Part shown: in pieces, positions 1-11,691 of the stretch
Numbering within the stretch: the stretch's first letter is position 1
How the letters are laid out: every line of letters begins with the position of its first letter
Origin: Eudorina sp. 2006-703-Eu-15
Taxonomy: Eukaryota > Chlorophyta > Chlorophyceae > Chlamydomonadales > Volvocaceae
Assembly: GCA_003117195.1 (NCBI GenBank)
Contig: BDSI01000125.1
Location: forward strand, 186,001 to 250,000
Direction of reading: 5' to 3'
Length of the DNA: 64,000 nt
Position numbers and translations under genes: made by a program
Notes under the pieces: generated by a model
Seen by the model: the letters and a program-made list of their open reading frames with translations, nothing else
What the model was told of the DNA's origin: nothing
Databases searched by the model: none

Positions 1-1737
1 AATTGCATCAGGCCTTACCGCAAGGAACTCAATAATTTTATGGGTCTCGTAAACTATAAACATGATTTGTGTACTGTAGGCTAAGGGTTCGATCGGTCAA
101 GGAGGACGCTACCCTGAGTGTCATGAAAGGCAAGCCTGCCTAACCAATATAATCGAAGATTTGGTTTCCGTTCCAAGAATCACATTGTTCAAGCCCAACT
201 CCAATCCGATCACCTCAGCGTGTCACCGAGGTGAGAGGATGTACGACGGCAGTGCTGACGGCACGGACGGCACCCTTCGTTGGAATTGCTCACAGACATA
301 ACTTCGTATGCTAGACCATGTCCAGAACCACTGACCATACCGCCACCATTAGGTCCCGAGTGAAAAGTGAGGTTCTTGAGCAAAACTCCATCGCAGCTTC
401 CATCCACTCATTAATTCGCTTAGGCAGTGGGGGGCTGAGGGACAGCGGACGAGACAGACAGCGAAGGTGACGGCGTGGAGCCACAGCCTCCCACGTGAAT
501 ATGCGACTTGCGCACTTGCTTGCATTAATGCTGTCCTGACATTTCCATGCGGTGAACACGCACCGAGCGCAATGCGAGCATCGACCTGAACGGTCATTCG
601 CGCCCAACCCCATTGTACGAACGCGGCCGCCACTTTGCGCTGTCGCGGTGTTACGAGCCATCCCTCACACGCCTCCAGGTTTCCGGTAGCCAGCGGGTTG
701 CGCGCGTCGTGTTACTGAATAAATTATTGTTACAGCGGCCACACCGAGGGATTATCAGTGCCTATCAGGGATACCCGTGAACAACCGGGAGGGAGGGGGC
801 CGGAACCTGTCGGAATGGGGAAATCGAATCTCTGGACAGATTGCCAGTGTCGTACTCACCTGACGGGCACCCCAATATTTTCATCATCCTGCCGTAGCGG
901 GGTGCGTGGCTGCGGATGCGGAAGGTTGGTACCCGATCTGGCCCGTGTCTGGCCGATGGGTTAGGTGCTGGCGGATCCAGCTGCCCCTTGGCAATGCAGC
1001 TTCGCCGCCAATACTTCACAAACAAGAGTGCCGTCGTGCCGCTGCTTTTGTGCCTATTCCAGACAGCTTGAGGACTCATGCCCAAGGATCCGCCAGCGTT
1101 GCTGTTTTTTTATGTAACCATGCTGTTTGTAAGCTAGTAGTCTAGCTGCCCAAGCTCCTTGATACGATCCGATTCGGCCAGGTGGCCTGCGCGGCCAGGT
1201 GGCCTTATTATAAAGAAACGAAAAACCAAACCCAGAGACGAACCCGCCAGGGGCGTATGTCGGTCGTGAAGGGGGCCGTCTGAAGGTTGTCAGGTCGTAG
1301 GTACCCTCCGCCACCGCCGGCAGGTGGACAGACCAGGACAGACACCCAGCAGAGATACAGGAACCCGACGGCCACCGAATGCATAGGTACAAACGCGGGC
1401 GAGCCGTCCGACCCCTGCTTCGTCCGCCGTGTACTGCCAGCAATGGTGGCAGTGGACGAGCTAGTACAAAACTGGTGTCCAGAACCAACACAAGGAAATC
1501 CAGGAAAGGGACTGGCCTGTGCGTGCAGAAATCCTCGGCATTATTCAAGATGCCCCTGTTCGGTTCTGGGCCAATGACGCCAGGCGAACGAAAGAGGAAA
1601 GGAGTGCGAGTGTCAGAGTAACATCTCTGGCGGTACTGCAACGGATGCACGGGCACAGCGGACTCGGGTGCACAGGTCTCAGTCAACCTTGGTTAAATAT
1701 TCAGGTAACGCTTGATACCATTCATAACCAACATGAG
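1..1737. other. Left-edge spacer, no gene recognised
   Basis: I see no supported exon here. The open frames are short, overlap on both strands and lack coherent splice partners. A short direct duplication of GGCCAGGTGGCC occurs near 1179-1207. Upstream untranslated or coding exons of the four-helix membrane gene could lie here, because its first recognised ATG is at 1738. Confidence 0.4.
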
Positions 1738-3264
1738 ATGGGCATGTTGATATCGTTCATTCCGGCGGGTCCGCAGGAACGTCAAGTAATTCTTGGGAGT
1801 GTCCTTCGCGCAACTGCAGCATGCTTTCTTTACATTGCTGCATTCTTTCTGTGGTGAGCCATAGTCGAAACAAAAAAGATGTAGAACTGACTGCCAAAAC
1901 TTGCGCTGACGGGACCCTCTCATTGCAGGGTGGTGACTAGCAGCCGCGCTATCTATGGCCTGCAATATGCCGAAGATGAAGTCGGTGCTGTGCTATCGGG
2001 CGTCGCCCTCGTCCACACTTGTTTTCTGGCATCAGCAGCTCTCTTTACGGTCATTGTTGCTGGACTTTTCATCACTGCCCTGCGGAAGACATTTCCGAGG
2101 AAAGGTAACATCACGCATTCGATACTTTCTTGGTGCACGCCTTTCCTGGCAACGACCATCGACCCACTGACAGGCACTGCTCGCCCCATGCAGGTGTACT
2201 TGAGTTACATGATATAGACACTTCTGAATCTCTTGCATGTGGTGTAACTTGTGGCACGGTCACGCCGCACTCCGAAAACGACTCCCTGGGTTCTCAGCAT
2301 CGGACGATTTGCGTCACGAGCGAAGTCGTCTACGTAGGTTTCATGATATGGGTGTGCATTTGCGTCTTCTGCTACGCTCGCTGGATGAGCGGCGTTTTGG
2401 CAGTGGCGGAGTTTACCGAGGTGGCGCTTTCGCGTATCGCTGCCGCTGACACGGTGCCGAAGGTCTCTCTGGACCAAAGCTTCGTCACCTCGAATGTCGC
2501 CGGCGCCTCAAGGCATTTGCTTGGGGGTGCTGGAAGTAGCAACGTTGACGTTGATGGGTTCTGCCCGGGCACCTGCGCCGATCTCACTCAGCTGGAGTTC
2601 CTGCACTCGGCGGCATGCGTATGCGAAGTTGACGTGCTCAAGGTAGGTCTGTGTTGCATCTGAAGAGCAAAGATTGTCTTCCGATGAATAAAGCCAGAAC
2701 CCGCATGGCCCCTTTGCATGAGTAATAGAACAATGGGTGATGTAAAGCCTGGTCCAACGACCCAAAGATGGATTGAAGTGCTCGTACACTGCAACGAAGC
2801 TTTAACGAACCATGTCTCGTATGCGGTTAACGCACGCCTCACCCGATTTGCCGCCTGCACTGCACATGCAGGGTCTGTACGATCACTCAGCGAGGCTGTA
2901 CGACGAGCTCCTGGTAGCGCTCACGGTGCTTCTCGTCATGTTCGGCAGCGCGGGTGTCGCCCTCATATACACCAGCGCGCTTCTGGGCCGGGCCGACGGC
3001 CGGAGCGAGCTTGAGGTCGCGTGGGATGAGGGTGACCGTGAACGGTGCGGTGCGGTCGCGTCACGGTCGTCAGACAGACGCTTGTCTGCCGGCAAGGGTG
3101 AGCGCGACCCCCGGGACGGCGAGGATTGGGGGTTCGGGAGAGGCAATGCGCCCTGGTGGGACATGATTCCCACTGGGCGTTGTTGGGTTGACGGTGGCAG
3201 CGGTAGTGACGCACTGCATATTTCAGGACAAACTGGTGACCACAGCTGCCACAAGCACTTTTAG
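1738..3264 (+). CDS. Putative four-transmembrane protein with tetraspanin-like topology
   Basis: Function unknown. Proposed exons are 1738-1853, 1929-2104, 2194-2642 and 2872-3264. All three introns are GT-AG and the phases agree (2, 1, 0), giving 377 aa. There are four strongly hydrophobic segments: one at the end of exon 1, one in exon 2 (GAVLSGVALVHTCFLASAAL region), one in exon 3 (VVYVGFMIWVCICVFCYARW) and one in exon 4 (LLVALTVLLVMFGSAGVALI). The stretch between helices 3 and 4 is the largest loop and carries several cysteines (FCPGTC, ACVC). This is the layout of tetraspanins, but the CCG signature is absent, so the family is not assigned. The tail after helix 4 is charged and Gly-rich. 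A further intron from about 3098 to 3229 (ending TTTCAG) is possible and would change the C-terminus. The start could also be upstream. Confidence 0.45.
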
Positions 3265-6007
3265 GGTCTTGCACATTACTTCGCAGGAGGCATTACATTA
3301 CATCGTCTGCATGGTATTGCATGTTGTATGGTTCTTGTTAAGACGCTGCTGAAGTTCGGGCGCCGGGTCTGCTAAGGCAGGGTTCACGTGTGTTATGTGC
3401 GTATTGCGTGACAGCAGGTCTGTCTTACAAAGCGGCGGCATTGAACATTCTTTCATGACTGGATTTCCTTGAGTGTACATAAAGCTGGACTCTGACCGGG
3501 ACTGAGTAGCGTGGCAGGAGTGAAACCTCGTTATTGCTGCCTTAAGGTTGTGGAACGCCGGCGCTACGTGTTCGCGAGCCGACGCCATGCCGGTTATCAA
3601 GGATTGCAATTCATGAAGTTATCGGGCACGCGTTGCACTTTATAATATTTGTGCCCGTCCAGGGGTGCGGCATGCGTCCTTCCGTTACGGCATTTTCGGA
3701 CCTGATGTTCATATTTACGAGGTGCAGATGACTGCAGATTTTCAAAGCAAGAAACTTGGGGGAGAACCAATCGGATCAACAGCGGGACATTGCCCTGAGG
3801 GGGAGCGCCGATGCGCTTTCTGCCCAGGGCTTGACGCATTGGAGGTTGGTGGCTCGAGGTCACGAGGTCGTTGTTTTTACAGGCGGATGTTGTCTTCTGT
3901 GTGTCGGCGTCAGTCAGGTCGCGACGTTGAGATTGGGCACGCTGAAAGAGAGTGCTTTCCTTTTCACCATACCTTGCTGATCTCGCAGCAGCTTGCAGCT
4001 GTACCGTGCATTGCTCCTCATGCCACGGGAATACTAGCCCGCAGTCCTCCCCGTGCTTGCCGTACCGATGTCCCAAGGATGTTGTGCACTGGTCTTGTCA
4101 GATGGGCCTAAGCACTCCAATCAACGTGGTGATGTCACCGGTGTACGGAGCGAAAGCGGAGATGCCGCGCGTGGGCCTTGGTTAGGTTACGGCAGGGCGA
4201 GTGCTGACCGTCGCCGGCCGAGTAGGCCGCCAGGTGGACATGGTTGTACTAGTCTGGTTGGCGCGTACTCACCTGGTTAGCGTTAACGCCCTCGTGTTTG
4301 AAGGGTGTCTTCTATTTTTGACCTCCGGATCCGCGTTAATGCCCTCGTGTTTGAAGGGTGTCTTCTATTTTGACCTCGTGATGCGCGTAGACTGACACGG
4401 AGCCTGACCAGTTCGGAACTCTGTGCGTGGTTTTCCCTGACGAAGGCTGGCATGGCGGGGGTGGTGTGCGTGACAGCAATGTCATACTGGCATACTCCTT
4501 GTGGCAGCCGTTGACGGATCCATTTTGGTCACCCCGCCCCAACGTCCGCTCACTCCGCCTTTTTCCAGTCCAGTCCTGAGTGTACGCTAGGGCAACAAAC
4601 AGTACCAATAGCTCCAACCGGTGAGACCCAGGCCATGTGCATTGCTGACGTGACGGCGGGAGCGGCCTGCTCGCTCATCATGCATCGGTGCTGACAGGAA
4701 AGTGACAGCGGTCCCGAGACTCGCAACCCTGGCCGAAGCTGTCTGAGGTGCATGGACGACAGCTCGCGGGGTTGCAGTCAATTGTTTCTGGTCTATCTGC
4801 CGCAGGACATCGCCCCGACAGATTGCGCCCCTCGCACACCGCGATGCAGACATCCCGTGCCGGGCAGGAGCGCGTTGTACATATGCCGCCGCGCGGTCCC
4901 ATCACTACTTCTCATCTTGAACACCCGTAATCCATCGCTTCGTCGAAAAGCACCGATCCGTAAGGACCATCAAACGCCCATCACTGCGGCTGCCCGACGC
5001 GCCTGAACAACACATGTACAACCACCCGGAGCGAAGCAAAGCAGCTTCAAGAGCCAGTCCACAATTCACAACCAATCGGCATGCCATTTCTTGCAGTTGA
5101 CAAAGTTTAAGGCGCCTCCTGCGCCTCCAATCAGCAATCCCTTGCAACAAAAGCTCGACGGCCACCGCCGCCACCGCCGCCACCGACGGCCTGGCGGCGT
5201 GAGGGAGCAGCTCAGGCCTGGCCCTTGCAACCAGTCCGGGGCTCCCGTCTGTCCCGAGCTACCGTCGCGAGGCCCGCACCATACACAGTCCGGAGGCCTT
5301 GCCTTGCACCGTGCGCGCCCAGGTGAAGTCAAGTAGCACCACCACCATACCACCTGCATTCACCCAGTTCGCCCACGGCGTTCGACGTTGCGTCCCTTGC
5401 ACCCCTGCCCCCACGCGCACCCAGCACCATTAACGTTACAACCCAGTACACGCACGCCCATGAAACACCTATCCGCTATCTACTCGCCTTCACTGGCAGC
5501 TCAACCCGCAGGAACGCCTGCTGTGGGAAGAAATGCACGGCCGCATTCCCTCAGTCCTATCGCTAACGGTCCATATCCTGGATTAAGAAAATAAGAACAT
5601 GAGTAGGAGAAGAAGACAGGTATCTCAGAGTGAATAGCATGTAAAGCCGAAGGCACCCACGCGAAAATCGCACGTGCCCGCTCCCCACCGCTTGTTGCCA
5701 CAAGACCACGTGGCAGCGGCCCGACACAGCACACACATCGCCCACAACCGCGCGAATGCTGTCCAAAAAGCCATGGAGACGGAGGATGGAGGAGCAACAG
5801 AAACCCTACCTAGAACGAGTAAGTGCGCGCAAGCTGACACGCCTATGACTTGGATACATGCGTTTTCCCTTCCGCTCCATCCTCCTGCATTCCACCCCCT
5901 CGAGAGTCGCCCGGCGCTGACAACCCAGTTCGAGCCCCCTGCTGCTGTCCCTCGCGGCCGCCGCGGTGAGCCATGCGCTCGACCGCCCGACCGTCAGCGG
6001 CGCTGAA
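3265..6007. other. Spacer, no gene recognised
   Basis: The frames here are short and unconvincing. The interval contains the 3' end of the four-helix gene and probably the 3'UTR of the minus-strand PG-rich repeat gene. A minus-strand TGTAA lies at 5440-5436, about 570 nt after that gene's stop. A 54-bp direct duplication is listed separately. Confidence 0.4.
4280..4377. repeat. Tandem duplication, about 54-bp unit
   Basis: Two adjacent near-identical copies share the core CCCTCGTGTTTGAAGGGTGT followed by CTTCTATTTT and GACCTC. They differ by one T in the T-run and by a C/T change in GTTAACGCC versus GTTAATGCC. No coding function is evident. Confidence 0.85.
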
Positions 6008-7985
6008 CTACGTTTCCGTGCGCACGGAGGCCTTAGACTGCGTTTTTGATGCCTCATACGCCTTGGGCAGGTATTGCGGCCGCAGGTACTCGGTCTTGCT
6101 GATGGTTGTCCCCCGTGTCCAGTGTTTGTTGGCCCGGTCGGGGCCCCAGGATTGCCCAATCATACGATGCGCCTCGCCGCTGCCAAACCTGGAGCCAGGC
6201 ACCCGGGCAGCAGTCAACCAAGCCGTCACTCAGTCAACGCCAGGAAAGTCGATCAGGGTGAGGTACAGCACAGGCGCAAATACTGCGACGAGCTCCTCAG
6301 GAACGCGCGCTAACGACCGCAAGAGTGCACGAAAGAGGGCAGGTAGGTAAAGACCCGGCGGATGCGCTCTGGCTGCGGTATACCAAGAGGCCCCAGAAGT
6401 TCTGTGCTGAGATCAACTTGACGAGGCCTTTGCTGAGGTGCCCCTGCGTGTTGCCATTTGTGATCTTTTTTCCTAGACGTTTGAACCAAATAACGCTCGT
6501 TAGCTTGACCATCCTCATCCCCTTCCGTGCGATCAGCGCACAGGCGCCGACACCTGCCGCTCACCGTTTCACGCTGCTGGCCATAGAGCTGAGCGGCCGG
6601 TTGTCCAAGGCGGGCGACACGGACAAACTGCGCGCGTCCTTGAAGTCGTACGACCCCGGGCCCAGGGTCACTTTGTAGTCCTCCCGCTTCACCAGCGACC
6701 CGGGACTCTGGGCGGCGCTCATGTTGCTGAGGAATGGGCGATGGGAGGAGCAGGACGAGCTCACGGTCAGGGGCCCCAGGGAAGAAGGGATAGAGGAAGG
6801 GATAAGGGGATGCGGCGCGTCGAAGCAGAATACGGGCGCGCGAGGTGGAGTCATCATGTCAACAGCACATGGCAGTGCCGGATTGGTTCCGGGTCCTCTT
6901 TCCGTCATGACCTGCAGGGTGCCGCGCTTGGTAGCTCGCGTGCTCACGGCGAGCGTCCTCGGGGGCAGTTCGCGGCTGCGGCTGGCCTACCTGTACATGA
7001 CGGGCGAGTTGACCACGCCTGTGTACAGCGAACACCTGTTCTTCGAAAGATGACAGTCCACGTCGTACACCACATCTGGCGACTCCGTCATGAGGGGTCG
7101 GTCTGGGAACCGCTTGTACCGCGACCGGTGGATCGAGTAGTTGATCCCGGTGGTGTCTAAAGACTTGGCCAGGCTTACCGGCGCGTGGTCTTTAAGACTG
7201 CGAGTGGGGCGGGAGCGTGATGGCAATCGATTGGGCGCGTCGACGGTTCATCCCAGAACCCGCACCGGAATCACGCGACAACGAGATCGGGTCGTGCCTT
7301 GGCATCGACGGGAAGCAATGGCAGGACGCGTACTTATTTCCCATCGTCACAAAACAGCACGACACAGAGAGGGTGCTGCGCCTGGCTGGTCAGTCATCTG
7401 CTGATCGAGCAGACAACGCAGCCACCAAGCAGGGCAACAGGTGTCCCCTCCTCCGCTGTGCAGCTCACCGCTCCGGGTCGTAGAACACGTCCGTCACGGG
7501 AGAGCTCCAGGGGCGGGTAAATCGGGGTACCTGGCTCTCAAAGACAGCCGCATAGAAGCGCCGGGAGTCTGCGGCGGCGGCAGCGGTGGACGGCCGTCAA
7601 TGGGGAGGGATACGCGAGGCAGACTGACATCAACTAAACGCCCCTGCAAGGCGCGCCCAGCTGCCGCACTTGAACGCAGGTCTCCTCTCGGTGATAATTG
7701 GATAGGTGGTAGACTGGTAGGTTGGCTTCCGTGCATAAATTCCAGACGAGAAGCAAACCCGCCCAATCCCCCTGGCGCTCGTGCCTCACACCCGTTCAGC
7801 CGGCCCCCCGATGCGCAGGATGTGGGACGATTCATGTCTGTCCAGATGTTGCGGACGCTGTGAAAGCCTTTCTCACCTCTACAGGTGCTCTCCAGTGCCT
7901 GCTTCCGCCCGGTGTCGATGTTGTAAGCCCCGAAAGGAACCACCTCTCGAGGCGCTTCCGCTAGCCGTGGAGCATTAGAGCGCAT
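6008..7985 (-). CDS. Sperm-tail PG-rich repeat (STPGR/SHIPPO)-like ciliary protein
   Basis: Predicted small axonemal microtubule-associated protein, by family resemblance. Exons in transcription order are 7985-7877, 7568-7469, 7197-6991, 6726-6565 and 6098-6008; phases match at each junction, giving 222 aa. The N-terminus has a VPFGAYNIDTG box. Later exons show VPRFTRPW, FYDPER, PDVVYDVD and LGPGSYDF, which are typical of PG-rich and LEXM/CIMAP2-like proteins of cilia and sperm tails. The last exon ends in a basic stretch (KTEYLRPQYLPKAYEASKTQ). The TGA at 6563-6561 sits inside a good donor (CG|GTGAGC), so I prefer splicing through it. An alternative last exon at 6406-6310 fits the phase but has poor codon usage. 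The first ATG overlaps the stop of another frame at 7975-8200, so the true 5' end is uncertain. Confidence 0.6.
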
Positions 7986-8200
7986 TACTGAGTATCGATG
8001 CGGGGAAACTGCGGGAAAGCCATAAGGTCAGTGACCTTAGCCGGTCCTCTGGCTCTGCGACAGGTTTTGTAAAATCACCTGACACTGCCTTGGCAATGGA
8101 CATCTTATGACCAGCATCAGTATCGTAGAAAGCTGCGAGGTCACCCACTGCATCGTCAGACAGCCCGCTTGCAAAGACGCAGAAGGCCAAATGACCACAC
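7975..8200 (-). CDS. Possible terminal exon of an unrecognised gene (weakly DUF2059-like)
   Basis: An open frame follows a good acceptor (CCTCCAG at 8207-8201) and ends in TAA at 7977-7975. It encodes about 75 aa with GLSDDAVGDLAAFYDTDAGH, which resembles the FYxS/T-x-x-G box of DUF2059 proteins. That match is weak and from memory only. An upstream exon near 8634-8691, between CCAGCAG and GGCCAG|GTACATG, fits in phase. The frame's stop lies 8 nt downstream of the ATG proposed for the PG-rich repeat gene. The two may be overlapping cistrons, or one gene: a donor at TCAG|GTGATT near 8076 and an acceptor CCCGCAG near 8010 would fuse them in frame. Confidence 0.3.
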
Positions 8201-9764
8201 CTGGAGGTTGCTGATCGTCCCAGGCTTGCATTTTGTCAAAATTTAAAGTGTTATCACAAGGTTTGAACGGAAATCCTGCTTAACGTTTTTCTTCTCTCTT
8301 GCGCCACAGCAGATTTGTGCTACAAATTTATTTTGTGCAAAATATGAAAGAATGACAATCTCTGAAAGAACCTGCATTAAAGCGGAATCCAATCACCTGC
8401 GTCCGAAAAAGACTCTAAGGAGCTGCTGTACTTTTCCTTTCTGTCATGAAGGTGGAAATCATCTTTAACATTAGATAGGAAATGAAGAGGACCCGTTAAT
8501 CATATAAATATATCCCGGCAGACATCATTATGTTAGCTGCGAGCTTGTCGAGTAACAGATTGAGCACTATTACGCTTAAGGGTCCGATTGTAGATTTATA
8601 TCGCGTTCATTCTGTTCATGTGCACATGTACCTGGCCGTGACGCGGCCATTCACGCGGTTCGTGATAAGGGTCATATGACCCAGGGGTCCTGCTGGGGCC
8701 CTTTTGAGGACCATGACCTTTTGTGTCTCTAAAAACGTAGAAGTGGGTTTGAGCAGCTGTCGCTTGTTGCATCAGCATAATTGCATAGGGTTGGCGCTCG
8801 CACAGGTTGCATCGTCAAAGTCAGCGTGTCGCGCATAAGTAGCGCCACGAGCGCAAGGTCGTCAGTTGGCAACGAAGTCGGTCAGGCGGACGATCCGCTG
8901 TGAATCCTAACTGTCACATTACGTCCTGCAATCGAGCGACCATTCCTCTCACGTGTGCTCATCGTCAGTCAGTACCGTCGCTTTGGTTAAATTGCCATGG
9001 CTAACAATGGTACAATTGTGCTAGTGTGTTCGGTGTGCGTAATGAGTCATGGCGTAGCCTGGTGAAGTTTCGCGTCGCGTCTGTGACGGGCGGAGTTGGG
9101 CAGTTAAGAGGCTAGTTCTCGTTCTCCGTTGAGACTGAACGTTCAGGGATCACCGGTGTATACAGGGCAAGCCCCAGCAGGCCCCACCGCCAAGGCGGCA
9201 GGACACCTCCACACCTCAACGCCGCACCCAAAAACACACCGGGCCATGACCCCACCCAGCCAGACACCGAAGCAAGCAGAGGCGCGCAGCGGGGCAACAC
9301 TACCAAAGGGATAGGCACAGCAGAGGGCAGAATCCCCAGAAGTGGATAAAGCCAAGCACAGGGGAGGTCGCCCACACAGGCACCCCATCACCCAGCTACC
9401 ACCACCCCTGAGGCACCCAACGCTGCACCCTCTCGAGGTCTTGGAAGACCCACGCCCGGCTCGTGACACTGCCCAGCGACCGCTAGTGGATTAGCCCGCA
9501 TCAGAAGAAATACCTAGGCCAAGCAATAACATACCAACTGAGACTGTGTTTTGTCATGTGTGTGCAGCGTTAGAAAGCGTTCAGGAGTTCAGCAAGGCAT
9601 CGCGTTGTGACGAGCCACTTTCTACCGCTCGTCATGACAAGCAATTGGGAGCCAAGAAGCTATAAGGACGGACTTCGGAAAAGGCCTCCGCGGATTAACA
9701 TTATTAAGGTGCTGGGCACCAGCGTTCTATGGTATTGATACTCTGTAAGGCATACGTCCTTACA

Positions 9765-9985
9765 GAGGGGGAGGGCGAGGGTGAGGAGGAGGGGGAGCAT
9801 GGCGAGGAGGAGGACGTGGACGGGGACGCCGGGGACGGTGGTGACGACGAGGACGAGGGGGAGTGGGGAGAGGGCGACGCAGACGATGAGGAGGGTAACG
9901 AAGGAGAGACCGAGAGTGCGGAAGGGAAGCGCAAGGATGAGGGGGACGGAGAAGACGAGGAAGACGGCGTCTTTGACGGTGACAG
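9765..9985 (+). repeat. Polypurine (GA/GGA-rich) low-complexity tract
   Basis: The plus strand is almost entirely purine, with GAGG/GACG units. One frame reads as Glu/Asp/Gly-rich, and the opposite strand reads as Ser/Pro-rich or hydrophobic, as expected of low-complexity DNA. No splice signals or recognisable domains flank it, so I do not call a gene. Confidence 0.7.
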
Positions 9986-10370
9986 CTACGACAGCTGAGT
10001 CGCACGTCCGTAGGCGACATCCAGCACAGGATGCGAAGGGCTCAGTAAGGACCGGTGCGAACCGCAAAAACGCACAGCGGGTAATATGGGATGAACCGCG
10101 GTTGCATCACAACATGAAGTTCGGCAAACAGAGCAGCGGCGGGTGGCGCAACGGGACGACACGTGTCAGGGCGCGAACCGGCGGGTGTAAGTGCTGAAGC
10201 GATCCCGTGCTCTACACGCCGGAATGCGTGTTGGTGTTCCGGTTGCCAAATAGGTTGAACTGCCCAAGACGGCGATGGGGCTCTTGGCACTTGACCCCGG
10301 TTGACGTTTCGTACCCGCACCGATTGCCCTGACGGGTACTCGTTCGAGAGACAACAGCTTTGTCCCCTTT

Positions 10371-10391
10371 TGTGTGTGTGTGTGTGTGTGT
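10371..10391. repeat. (TG)10 microsatellite
   Basis: Uninterrupted TG dinucleotide run in the spacer. Confidence 0.95.
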
Positions 10392-11691
10392 TACATGGTT
10401 GGGGGTGCGTAACCCCATACCTGTACATACCCATACGAGCCGGAGGCCCAAGGGCAAACAAAACGCCCAAAAGCACTGGTTTGCAATACCGCATTAACAG
10501 GAGTCGACGAGACTAGCGCCCAAAGGGCACGATAGAATTACGGTGAGCCCACATGCGCTCCAACATCTTTGCCAAACGAGCCGGATCCCAGGCAATCGCC
10601 TCCCTCATCGTATTAGGGCGGTGAAACCCTTCCTCAGCGCGTATTGCATCGTAAGCCGGGTGTGGAGGGCTGGGTACGCAGCTGGTCGCCGCGGGCCCCT
10701 GGGCCGAACTGCCGGGCCCGCTAGGAAGCAGTGGCAGGTTGCTCGTATGCATTCCATCAACAATGCCACCCGGTTACATTTTTAAATGCCACCCTCTTGG
10801 TCTAATCGGTGTACGGTAACTCTGTGTAACGCAACGGCGCAGGTGCAGCAAGCGGACACGGCCTAAACGGTAACTAACGCCCCTATTACAAAAACGGACA
10901 GCCGGACACACAATCGCTCCCTATCAAATTGTCCGACCTACAAACCCCAACCAGCGCCTTCACCGCGACTGCCCTTTAGGCCCTTTCAGGCTGCACTTTT
11001 ACAAACCCAGGGCCACGCCAACCCTTACTTGTACTTATGGATATATAATGAGACGACATTGGTGAAACTGGCTGTCTTGTTGTAGCGGTAGTTCTGCTCG
11101 GCGTTCAGGGCAAGGCAGAGTAAGCGGGCTGACTAAGCCCAACCGATAAATTAGGACACCCGACCCACATTGATGAATACAAAAACAATGCAAATATACC
11201 CTGGCCATATAAGAGAATCGGAAAGCAAAATGTTGACCCCCTTCCCCTTTCCTTGTGAGAAAGTCTCCTTACGAACCACAGCGAGTTTCTCCGACGAGTC
11301 CGAGATGCCCCTGCCTGCTTAGGCCCTGACTCATAACATGAACGCTTGTCATTCACCAATGCAATAGTATACACTGTGTGCTGAGGTCGCTATACTGTGA
11401 CGTACGAGCAAGAGAAGTATATTCTTTTGCGAACGACTGGTCGTCCTTACGGTCAATCCACAAACGTCATTTGCATGTCAGGTAGTCGGGGGCATGAAAT
11501 TCGGTTTGTTGTATGCGCGTCCTGAGAGGCCATCAGGCCACACTGTTTCCCGTCCGCGCACTGCGTGCATCGCGCAGCTTGGGGGACTCTCGTTGACCAA
11601 AGTACAATTAATCGTATATTAAGTACTTCTGATATTAGAATATCTGCAAAAGAATCGCAGTTGCGTCTGGTTCGACGTCGACGTGGGCTCG

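Larger units (their letters stand above)
8201..11691. other. Long spacer, relatively AT-rich at 8200-9100, with simple repeats
   Basis: No gene is supported. The part from 8200 to 8620 is the most A/T-rich in the window. A block at 9130-9480 lacks splice signals and looks like an interspersed repeat, but I could not match it to a named element. A polypurine tract and a (TG)n run are listed separately. The last few hundred bases should hold the promoter and 5'UTR of the chromate-type transporter at 11692. Confidence 0.4.

Noticed and set aside
6310..6406. Alternative last exon for the PG-rich repeat gene
   Set aside because: It fits the phase, but its codon usage is unlike the other exons. 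The exon at 6098-6008 fits equally well and reads as typical basic protein.
9660..10067. Hydrophobic or Ser/Pro-rich minus-strand frames
   Set aside because: They are the complement of the polypurine tract; composition alone explains them and no splice context or domain supports a gene.
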